This document shows, piece by piece, positions 47,037 to 56,291 of a DNA stretch of 64,000 nt. The DNA comes from Callorhinus ursinus. Its lineage: Eukaryota > Chordata > Mammalia > Carnivora > Otariidae. The position numbers and the translations under genes are program-made. The notes beneath the pieces are model-generated. The model made no database searches. It was not told the DNA's origin and worked only from the letters and a program-made list of their open reading frames with translations. The stretch spans positions 1,715,537 to 1,779,536 of the forward strand of contig NW_020312935.1 in NCBI RefSeq assembly GCF_003265705.1. Direction: 5' to 3'. The first letter of the stretch is position 1; the number at the start of each line of letters is the position of its first letter.

Positions 47037-47133
47037 TAAAAACAAAGAATGCTTTGAAATGTCTCCACAATCTGAGAAAATTCTTAAGGATACCATACAA
47101 CAAAAGATTAGTGATGGGGCGCCTGGGTGGCTC
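47037..47133 (+). repeat. Inverted repeat, left arm
   Basis: Ninety-seven bases that recur in reverse complement at 48286-48382 with four mismatches and no gaps. Confidence 0.95.
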
Positions 47134-47314
47134 AGTCAGTTGGGCATCTGCCTTCGGTTCAGGTCATGATACCAGGGTCCTGGGATCAAGCCCTAAGTTG
47201 GGCTCCCTGCTCGGCAGGGAACCTGTTTCTCCCTCTCCCTCTGCCACTCCCCCTGCTTGTGTGCACGCTCGCTCTCTCTCTCACTCTTAAATAAATAAAA
47301 CCTTTAAAAAAAAA
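47116..47314 (+). mobile_element. Can-SINE; its head is part of an inverted duplication
   Basis: Perfect 14-bp duplication aaaagattagtgat at 47102-47115 and 47315-47328. Its first bases recur inverted at 48.29 kb. Confidence 0.92.
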
Positions 47315-47328
47315 AAAAGATTAGTGAT

Positions 47329-48002
47329 AACAACCATTGGGGATAGTCAGCCCCCACAATGGCGCCAGTGATCCTTGCCTTCCAGTGGTCATGCCCTTGC
47401 ATGGTCCTTCCACATGTAATAAGGGTTGACCTGCGTGACTGATGATTCCACTGAAGAGGTGATAGCATGTGACTTCTAAGGCAAAGGTAAAAAAAACAAC
47501 CCCAAAACAATGCAGCTTCCACTTTGGTCTCTTGGATCTCTTGCTCTGGGAAAAGCCAGGTACCATGTTTTGATACCCAAGCAGTCCTATGGACAGCCCC
47601 ACTGAAGAGGAGCTGAGGCCCCCCAACAGCAGCAGCATTAACTTGTCTACCATGTGAGTGGATGACCTTTGGAGCAGATCCCCCGGCTAGATGATGGTAG
47701 CCCTAATCAAACTCTTGGCTGAAGCCTCATGGGAGACTCACAAACCACCCAGCCAAAGCACTCCTGAATCTCTGACCCACGGTGCCCACCTCCAAGATGT
47801 CCACAACCTACTCCCTGGAAACTGTGACTATGTCACCTCATGTAGCAAAAACAACTTTGCAGGGGCACCTGGGTGGCTCAGTTGGTTAAGCCTCTGCCTT
47901 CGGCTCAGGTCATGATCCCGGAGACCTGGGATTGAGTCCCACATCGGGCTCCCGGTTCAGCGGGGAGCCTGCTTCTCCCTCTGGCCCTCTCACCTCTCGT
48001 GC

Positions 48003-48048
<46 letters not shown>

Positions 48049-48180
48049 AAATAAATGTCTTTTTAAAAAATCTGTAAAAAAAAAACAAACAACTTTGCAG
48101 ATATGATTAAGAATCTTAAAATAGGAAAATTGTCCTGGATTATCTGGGTGGGCCCAGTCCCTGGAGCCTGAACTCTATCC
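47329..48180 (+). mobile_element. Old LTR-like repeat split by a SINE
   Basis: gaagaggtgatagcatgtgac, ttggatctcttgctctggga, cctcatgggagactcacaaa and, after the SINE, gattatctgggtgggcccag resemble mammalian LTR-type repeats. Class is uncertain. Several short frames here carry no known domain. Confidence 0.45.
47864..48087 (+). mobile_element. Can-SINE with long (TC)n
   Basis: Perfect duplication aacaactttgcag at 47851-47863 and 48088-48100. Contains an uninterrupted TC dinucleotide tract at about 48008-48035. Confidence 0.92.
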
Positions 48181-48285
48181 TGCCTGGGCTCTAAACCTTT
48201 TTGTTGGGGAGGGGGAGGAGAGCTCTAAACCTTTTGCAATCTTTTGAAATGGTAGCTACTGTAGGAGGGGTGATTCTTAATTATG

Positions 48286-48382
48286 GAGCCACTCAGGCAC
48301 CTCATCACTAATCTTTTGATGTATGGTATCCTTAAGAATTTTCTCAGATTGTGGAGACATTTCAAAGCATTCTTTGTTTTTA
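48286..48382 (-). repeat. Inverted repeat, right arm
   Basis: Reverse-complement copy of 47037-47133; includes the first 18 bases of the Can-SINE head that sits in the left arm. Confidence 0.95.
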
Positions 48383-48978
48383 GGAAACAAAATTAATTAA
48401 GGAGCTTACACTGAGAGGCATTCCCCAGGCTCTGAGGACTCAGCCTGCCCTTGATAATTTCCTTTCCTCTAGAGAAATGGGTGCTTGTGGATGATGTACA
48501 GAAACTATTTTTTATTCTATTTTGTAGAGTATTAAGAAAAATTATTCAAAGCTTATAAATGAAGCAGGAGATAACTTTGTGTTTTCAATGTTCTAAGAAG
48601 CATTATGGAGCAGGCTCACCCCAAAAGTACTGACTCTCTAGTGGTAGTGTGCTTTTGTTTGACTTATCACCAGCTCTTGATCCAGACTCAGGTTCTATAA
48701 ACGTGGATGCTCTTTTGGATTGGTCGATTGCAAATGCTTTTTGGAAATGAAAGATTGAAGGGATTTCTTGTCTAGTAGAAAGAATAGCTTCAAAGTTTAC
48801 AGCTTATGGTCCTGTAGGTTGGTTGACCAACTGTTCCCATTCACCTGGGGACGGAGGGACTTCCCAGGACAAAGAACTTTTAGTGCTAAAACCAGGACTG
48901 TCCTGGACAAACCAGGGCTATTGCTCATCTGACATGCAAGACATTAGCTAGTTTGGGAGCTGACTTGACCATCTTCTT
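48383..48978. other. Intergenic, nothing recognised
   Basis: Unique-looking sequence right of the inverted repeat. Confidence 0.5.
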
Positions 48979-48995
48979 TTGATGTGTTGTCTTTC

Positions 48996-49204
48996 TTTTT
49001 TATTTTTTTTTTAATTTTTTAAGATTTTATTATTTATTTGAGAGAGAGAAGGATAGAGCACAAGCAGGGGGAGCAGCAGAGAGAGAGGGAGAAGCAGGCT
49101 CCCCACTGAGCAGGGAGGCTGATGCAGGGCTTGATCCCAGGACCCTGGGATCATGACCTGAGCTGAAGGCAGATGCTTAACCAACTGAGCCACCCAGGCA
49201 CGCC
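48996..49204 (-). mobile_element. Can-SINE
   Basis: Perfect 17-bp duplication ttgatgtgttgtctttc at 48979-48995 and 49205-49221. Confidence 0.93.
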
Positions 49205-49509
49205 TTGATGTGTTGTCTTTCATTGTCTGGAAATACTTTGGTCTCTCCCATAGGCCTCTGAACCAGTTTTCTCATACTGTTATTCTGCCATTACTAATAA
49301 ATAATCCAAATTAATAAATAAAGCTAAATAAATAAAAAGGGATAAATAAGTCTTTGACATACACTTTATATTTGTCCACTCCTTCCTCTGGGAAGCTGTT
49401 TTTTGGAGGCTTCTACCACCCTCCATACCCCATGTACACCCATGCACAGCTTTTCCTTTGTAATATCATACAGTATTTCCCTCTCTGCCTCTTAGAGCTG
49501 TGAGCTTTC

Positions 49510-49705
49510 TTTTTTTTTTTTTTAAGATTTTATTTATTTATTTGAGAGAGAGAGAATGAGAGATAGCACGAGACGGAAGAGGGTCAGAGGGAGAAGCAGA
49601 CTCCCCGCTGAGCAGGGAGTCCGATGTGGGACTCGATCCCAGGACTCCAGGATTATGACCTGAGCTGAAGGCAGTCGCTTAACCAACTGAGCCACCCAGG
49701 CGCCC
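49510..49705 (-). mobile_element. Can-SINE, young subfamily, head-to-head pair member
   Basis: Perfect 16-bp duplication agagctgtgagctttc at 49494-49509 and 49706-49721. Confidence 0.93.
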
Positions 49706-49734
49706 AGAGCTGTGAGCTTTCAAAGACAGTCCCA

Positions 49735-49946
49735 GGGGCGCCTGGGTGGCTTAGTCAGTTAAGGGACGGACTCTTGATTTCAGTTCAGGTCATATTCTCA
49801 GGAGCATGAGATTGAGCCCTGCGCAGGGCTCTGTGCTCAGTGGGGAGTCTGCTTGAGAGTCTTTCCCTCTGCCCCTCTCCCTGTTCATGTGCACACGTGT
49901 GCGTGCATGCATGCTCGCTCTCTCAAATAAATAAATCTTAAAAAAG
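49735..49946 (+). mobile_element. Can-SINE, head-to-head pair member
   Basis: Older subtype (gggacggactcttgatttcag). No clear target duplication. Begins about 30 nt from the head of the neighbouring reverse SINE. Confidence 0.87.
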
Positions 49947-49984
49947 GAAAAGTCTCATTCATCAGGAGTCCACAGTGCCTGATA

Positions 49985-50190
49985 AACAGTAACAGTGACA
50001 GCACTAACAGCTAATACTTTTATAGCATTAATATATCCTACAACCTCTTTAAGTGTTTTATACATATTTACTTGATTTAATCCTAGGAGATACGTACAGA
50101 TCCCTATTCTGTAAACAAGGACACTTGAGCACAGAGAAGTTGAGAAACTTCCTAAGGTCACTTACATAGTATGCAAAGTTCAAAGAATAT
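49985..50190 (+). repeat. MIR
   Basis: aatcctaggagatacgtaca, cacagagaagttgagaaact and cctaaggtcacttac. Confidence 0.65.
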
Positions 50191-51666
50191 TGAACTAAAC
50201 TGAACTGTGTGCTTTCTATCACACCTGTTATGAGAGAAATAGTCACCCAGGCCCAGGTGAGCAGGAAACGCTCAGGCTGAGGAAAGGGGAGATGGCGCAG
50301 TCGCTCCAGCCTGAGCCTGCACTGCCCCCTGCTGGCCATCTCTGCCCTCGCTGCAGGCTTAACCCCATCAGAAGTTCCCTCTGCCACCTGAGCTTGAGCC
50401 TGGAGTCTGGCGCCCAGCACAGGAAGGAAATTCTAAGAGGGAGAAGGAGCCAGGAGATCATGCAGGGATTGCCCGTGGATCTACACACCTTAAGGACTGT
50501 CTCCCTGATCGGGATGGCTGCATGAAACCACTCAGAGTTAAGAACAGAATTGGGAAAGTAAACCCCTCTGCCCCCAAACTGCCATAGAATGTACCCAAAA
50601 CCAACAGGAATGTTTATTTTTTAAGTAAAAATTTAGGTGAGTATTTGGATTAGTCTCACATTAGGCTCTCCTTTAGGATGGAAAATTGAATGCTAATTTA
50701 TATTAATAGATTAGTTCTCAAACGGGATGCCTCATGGAACTATTAAAAAATGCAGATGCGCAGGCTTTACTGCAAGCCTGCTAAATCAGAAGAGGCTGTG
50801 TATACTTCTCAGGGCTAGCCTCTCACTACATTTTCCCCAACCCACAAATCTCTAAAACAATTTAGCATCTCCCTTTCCCAGTTTAAGTGAAGGCAATGCC
50901 CTTCCATTTGTGCCTCAGCAGAAAACTACATTATTTCACAAATCTAAATTGTAATCGATGGCAATGCAAAAAAAAAAAAAATTGCCTATAGACATGCAAA
51001 TTCTATCTTGTCTGGTTAAGGTGCAACTGATTTTCCTTTCTCTCGTTGCAAGCAATCAGTTTTGCCTCCTTCATACACTCATTTCATTATTCCTGGCCTT
51101 TCCTGGGTGTGTTCTTCAGATTTTCTTTACACTTGTTGTAACATCTGCCTGATTCCCTCAGTGATTACTGAGTTAAATAAAATGTTTAGCATGTGTCCGT
51201 TTTACATCTGAATGAGAGTTGTGATCTTATCTTTTCGGAAAATTTCTCTTTAACACACCAATGGCGAGTACTTTCCTTTTCCATTCTTTGGCCGTCTCCT
51301 ATTGGTGCTCTTTGCTTTGGTTGAACATTTGGCGGTTTCCTCAGAAAAGGGTTCCTGCCCTTGTAACCTTCCACCATATGCATAATGTCTGTCCAAGGGT
51401 TCCTGGAAGAAGGCAGAATAACCAGAAGATTTTATACTTCTAAGTCTACAGAAAGGTCAGAACATTGGTTCCGAATCTTTTCTACAAAAACGAAAAGAAC
51501 ACACATGAAACTAAAATTAAATAAACCCATCAGTTTCTCATTGGGCTCTAACTCAGCTACCTTACTTACTCCTTCCTTACTCGTGTAGTTGATTGATTTA
51601 TCAAAAATTACACACAGCTGGAAACTTTTATTTTTAACGCATCTTATGCCATCTTGTACCTTATGC
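50191..51666. other. Intergenic, unique-looking, with CTCF motif
   Basis: 50240-50520 is the GC-richest non-island stretch in this interval and holds the CTCF-like core. The remainder to 51.66 kb is plain. Confidence 0.5.
50322..50335 (-). promoter_or_regulatory. CTCF-like core motif between TAT and MARVELD3
   Basis: The minus strand reads CCAGCAGGGGGCAG, an exact match to CCASYAGRKGGCRS, in non-repeat DNA about 5 kb upstream of the MARVELD3 island. Its position suits an insulator between a liver-specific and an epithelial gene. Confidence 0.6.
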
Positions 51667-51681
51667 AAGACGTTATGGAAG

Positions 51682-51871
51682 GGGCGCCTGGGTGGCTCAG
51701 TTGGTTAGACAACTGCCTTCGGCTCGGGTCATGATCCTGGAGTCCCGGGATCGAGTCCCGCATTGGTCTCCCTGAGCAGGGAGTCTGCTTCTCCCTCTGA
51801 CCCTCCCCCCTCTCATGTGCTCTCTCTCATTCTCTCTTTCAAATAAATAAATAAAATCTTTAAAAAAAAAA
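51682..51871 (+). mobile_element. Can-SINE, young subfamily
   Basis: Perfect 15-bp duplication aagacgttatggaag at 51667-51681 and 51872-51886. Confidence 0.93.
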
Positions 51872-51886
51872 AAGACGTTATGGAAG

Positions 51887-53257
51887 ATACAAGGTCCCTG
51901 TCATCCTTCTCAGAACACAGATTCATCTATAAGAACTAATGTTATTTAATCAACAATTAGTTATTGAGCACCTTCTATGTGCCATGCATAATGGCAAAAA
52001 CATCATTCCAGGGAGTTGACAGGCAAGAGAGACAGACAATACAAATAAACGTAAATTTTCAAATATTGGGACCAACAGATAAACGGCATGTTTTGAACCA
52101 AAACTGCAATAAATTTGCAATTCAAAAAAGTTCCCTAGTCAGAGAAAGGAGAGGCCAAGATGAGCTAGAGTCATGGAAGGTACAATAGTTAATCTTTAGC
52201 TGAGTAACAAATCCAATCCCTCTCCACACTCCCATCCCCCCACCCCCTGCCAACTCAGAGGCATAAGACAACCATTTACTATGCTCGTGGATTCTGTGGG
52301 CCAGGAATTTGGAAAGGCCCAGTGGAGATGGCTTATCTCTCCTCCTTCACAACAGTAGGAACTGAGCAGGAAATCCAAAGACTGGAGGTGATTCAGAGGC
52401 TAGGGTTGGAATCACTGAGCGCTCATTCACCAACTTCTGGCAGGTGACATGGGCTGTCAGCTGAGACTGCAGCTGGGGCTAACAGCCAGAACACCCACAC
52501 ATGGCTTTTTCATGTAGCCTGGGATTCCTCACATTACTGTGACTGTGGTCCAAGAGGGGACATTCTCAAAGAGCCAGGGGAAAGCTGCATAGCTTTTTAT
52601 GACAGGCCCTACAAACCATTTTGTCCCCTTTGGCACATTCTATTCAGGGCTAGCTTCGTAAGACATGACCTGTGCAGTCACTCAGGACTCCACACTTAGA
52701 ACAGCCCTATACTTGGTTTAATGCTCTGCTGTCACCGTACTGAAATTCCTAATAATATTTACACAAAGGGCCCCATATTTTTATTTTGCACTGGACCCCA
52801 CAAATTATGTAGCCAGCCCTGAATCTCTTCATCCAGGCAACCGCAAAGGCCTGCCTAGGCTCCCAGGGTGGGGATACAGACTTTCCATCTTGATGGGGCA
52901 GTGACACGGTTCTGGAAGAGTATGTGGGACTGGAAATATTGTTGAGACCTTTTTTAGAAAAGGCAATCTGCCACAGACAGTTTGTGAAGTTAAGGAAAGA
53001 CTTTCCTCCACAGCCTCCCACAAAGATATATCCAGGTCATCCTTGTTCCACAAAGCATCCTAAATGGAGTAAAAAAGCAGAATGTATCTGTCCATCCTTC
53101 CATTCAGCAAATACTGACTGAGCACAGAATGGGGAGTGTTTACAGATGACTTTTAGAGACCCTGCCTTCAGTGGACTTGGTGTTCAGAGTGATACGGGGT
53201 CTGTGAAGGGAAAAGAGAAAGCAAAGGGTGAAGCACTGTTAAAAAAGAGAAAACAAT
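51887..53257. other. Intergenic with an unclassified old repeat
   Basis: 52190-52560 (gattctgtgggccaggaatt, gctgtcagctgagactgcag) reads like an ancient interspersed repeat of unknown class. tactgactgagcacagaatg near 53112 is L2/MIR-like. Confidence 0.4.
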
Positions 53258-53450
53258 GGGGCACCTGGGTGGCTCAGTCAGTTAAGCGTCTGCTTTCAGC
53301 TCAGATCATGATCCAGGGGTCCTGTGATCAAGCCCCACATCAGGCTCCTTGCTCAGTAGGAAGCCTGCTTCTCCCTCTCCCTCTGTAGCTCCCCCTGCTT
53401 GTGTGTGCTCTCCCTCTATCAAATAAATAAATAAAATCTTAAAAAAAAAA
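53258..53450 (+). mobile_element. Can-SINE
   Basis: Typical head and tail; the target duplication is unclear. Confidence 0.89.
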
Positions 53451-53736
53451 AGCCCAAAATGGAGACATTTGCCCCCCCACAACAGAAAACCGGTAAGTAG
53501 TAGATCAAGGTAAAGAACCAAAAAAAAAAACAAAAAAAAAAAACAAGGGACACAAAAAGGTGAGGTGGTAAGGGTGTTGGTTTATTCAAAAAGAGTGTTC
53601 CAGGGGCCCAGAGGGAAGGTCTGAGAGAGGCAGCATTTTGCGACCTCACTAACCATACTGTGTCTGCCTCCTGGACGGCCACAGCTATCCCAGGCTCAGA
53701 ACAGGGTGCTGCTCACATAAATATTTGTGGGAGGCC

Positions 53737-53999
53737 GGGTGGGGGCATGGGTTAGCCTGGTGATGGGTATTAAAGAGGGCACATTCTGCGTGGAGCACTG
53801 GGTGTTATGCACAAACAATGAATCATGGAACACTACATCAACAACTAATGATGTAATGTATGATGATTAACATAATAAAAAATTATTAAAAAAAAAAAAA
53901 GCTACCATGTGACCCAGAAAAAAAAATGGATAAAGTGGGACATTTTATGTTAATGTATATATTTTATCACAATAAAAGAAGACATAAAGACATAAAAAA
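53737..53999 (+). mobile_element. Short L1 3' end with downstream transduced tail
   Basis: The L1 3' UTR end (catgggttagcctggtgatg... to gattaacataataaaaaatt) is followed by an A run, then about 95 nt of other sequence with its own AATAAA and second A run. An 18-bp target duplication aaatatttgtgggaggcc flanks the whole at 53719-53736 and 54000-54017. Confidence 0.8.
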
Positions 54000-54059
54000 A
54001 AATATTTGTGGGAGGCCCTAGGATTTGGCCCACAGTGCTTCTGCAGGATGACGTCTGGC

Positions 54060-55160
54060 AGGTAGGCCTGGTGACTTCACCCTCCTGGTTTCCTCCTACT
54101 TCACTCATCACTTCTTCTTAATCCTTTAGCTCTAGAGGTTAGATTTCCCTGGGGCTCTGCCCAACGTCTTCCTCAGCATTCTAACTTCCTTCCTCCTTAG
54201 GGGAGCCCTTTTATTCCCACAGAGCATCTCTGCGCCCCACCCCCACTCATTCATCTATCCCTTTGCAACTGGACATCTACACGTGGATGAATCATAGCCA
54301 CCTCAAATTTAGCATGTCCAAAATAGAACTCTCCACTTTTCCCCACACCCCGTTCCCTCCAGTCTTCCCATTTCAGTAAGCGGTTGCCTCTACCACCCTC
54401 ACTCCCCCACATCCAATCCATCCTTTAAGTTCTTCCTCCAAACCACAACCCGGATCCACCCACTTCTCACCAGCAACTGAGCCACTATGTCCCCTCACTC
54501 GGGTTGCTTTGGCAACTTCCTAATTTATCTCTTGCCTCTACCCTTGGCTCCTTGTCATCCACCCTCTACACAAAAGCCAGAGTGGTTTTTTCAAACCATA
54601 AATCAGGGGCGCCTGGGTAGCTCAGTCGGTTAAGTGTCTGACTCTTGATTTCGGCTCAGGTCATGATCTCAGGGTCATGAGATCAAGCCCCTTCGGGCTC
54701 CATGCTGGGTGTGGAGCCTCTTTTAAGGCTCTCTCTCCCCCTCTGCCCCTCCCCTGCCTCTCTCTCTCTCTCTCTCTCTCTCTCAAAAAAAAGGTAGTAA
54801 TAAAAAAAAACCGTAAATCAGAGAAACTCGCTCTCTTGCTCAAAACCCTTCAATGTTTTCCCATTACTTTCACAGAATGAAAACAACTCTTCACGATGGA
54901 GACCCTAAGCCACCTGCCTGCTCCCCCTCACAGTCTCATCCTATCCCCACTCATTCCCCTGGAACTTTCTGTTTCAGCTCTCTGCATTACCCAGCTTCTC
55001 TTTCCAGAACATTCTCTCAGCTATCCCCAAAGCTGCCTTCCAGGACTCAACTCAAATGTTCCTTCTCAGATCTGCAGAAAGAAACCTGCCCTCCTCAATT
55101 TTACACATTGTCCCTTTCTTCGTTTAGTGCCCTCTCTTCCCGCACACGCCAAAAGGGAAA
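54060..55160 (+). mobile_element. L2 LINE remnant with nested SINE
   Basis: Pyrimidine-rich sequence such as acttcctaatttatctcttg..., ccagagtggttttttcaaacc, ctcaaaacccttcaatgttt and caggactcaactcaaatgttcc is typical of L2 ORF2 and 3' sequence. A Can-SINE interrupts it at 54607. Confidence 0.6.
54607..54807 (+). mobile_element. Can-SINE inside L2
   Basis: Flanked by aaaccataaatcag / aaaccgtaaatcag (54593, 54808). Confidence 0.91.
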
Positions 55161-55721
55161 CGCCACGCAATGAGAGTTCACCATTGTATCTCCAAGGTCT
55201 GTTAGGGTACGTGCTCACGTATATTTCTCTAAAGGATGAATTAACAGACGGTAGTTTTATATGTTTTTAAATATCCTTACTTGGCAAAAGGAAAAGATGC
55301 CTATTCTGTGTGGTTAGTCATTTTTAAAATAAACTTGGTAAGTCCAGGACCGTTGCAGTAGATGGAACTGGCCTCAAGCCCCCTGAACAACACAGTTGTA
55401 AAGTATAGCGGGAGGCGGAGGAAGCGAGGGAGGGCCAGTGGAGGAGGAGACGACTGGGCGACTGGAAGGGCAGGAAAAATGGTCCGACGACTGGATGAGC
55501 ACGCGACGGGAATGCACACCCAAGGGGCTGGTAAAGTCCAGAGCTCGCTTCCCTATTCCACCCACCTTCCGGGGTCACGGAGAAGCCGCTCCAGGGAAGA
55601 CTAGGCGCGGCGGGCGAGCGGATAACCTCTCCGCGGGGCGCAGAGCAGCTAACCACTCGCCTCCCCAGCCCCCAACCCCGCACACGCTCCCCGCACGCCT
55701 GCACGCCGGCCACGCACAGCC

Positions 55722-55735
55722 GCGCCCCCTGCCGG
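55722..55735 (-). promoter_or_regulatory. CTCF-like core motif in MARVELD3 promoter
   Basis: The minus strand reads CCGGCAGGGGGCGC, one mismatch from the common CTCF core CCASYAGRKGGCRS. Confidence 0.45.
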
Positions 55736-55905
55736 CGCGCGCTCAGGTGAGCGCTGTCTGAGCCCGCCGTGTGGCTAGCGCGCGTGCGCGCAGGTAAGTT
55801 CTGCCCCGCTCCCGCCCCCGCCCCCGGGCTTGGCCACCTGCCCGGGATACTTGTGGTGGATTGTTGCCCTCGGGTCGCTCCGGGGCGGGGACACGGAAAC
55901 GGGCC

Positions 55906-56291
55906 ATGGAAGGTACGTCGGGGGCTCGCGAGTCCCGGTCCCGGCCCAGAGAGCGGGACCCAGACCGGCACCCACGCCCGGACCGAGACCGTCATCCCGA
56001 GCGACAGCGGGACCGACCCGGGGACCGGCCGAGGGAGAGAAACGGTGGCGAGCGGAGGGACGGGGACCGGGACAGGGGGAGGGACCGAGGCCCTCGCCAG
56101 GACAGACACCGGGTCGGGGACCTTCGCGCCGGTGAACAAAGAGTTTGGGAAAAGTCCCACCAAAGCCGGACGCGGGACGGACCCCGGAGGCCGACCTGGG
56201 ACGCAGCCCCGCCCCCCTGGCCCGCGCCTTGGGAAACCCCGGAGCCACCGATCCACAGGAAGGAGCGCTTCGCACCCGGTGGCCCGGCAAG
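55906..56291 (+). CDS. MARVELD3: MARVELD3 exon 1, coding part (residues 1-128 and part of 129)
   Basis: From [18 protein letters not shown] to FAPGGPA, donor CAAG|GTGAGG. The exon is GC-rich and compositionally biased toward Arg and Asp codons, so long open frames appear on both strands. The frame is fixed by phase-2 joining to exon 2. Confidence 0.93.

Noticed and set aside
55324..56256. 310-codon open frame on the minus strand across the MARVELD3 promoter
   Set aside because: It mirrors the GC-rich, Arg/Asp-coding exon 1 and CpG island, where stop codons are rare on both strands. It has no domain and no matching splice structure.
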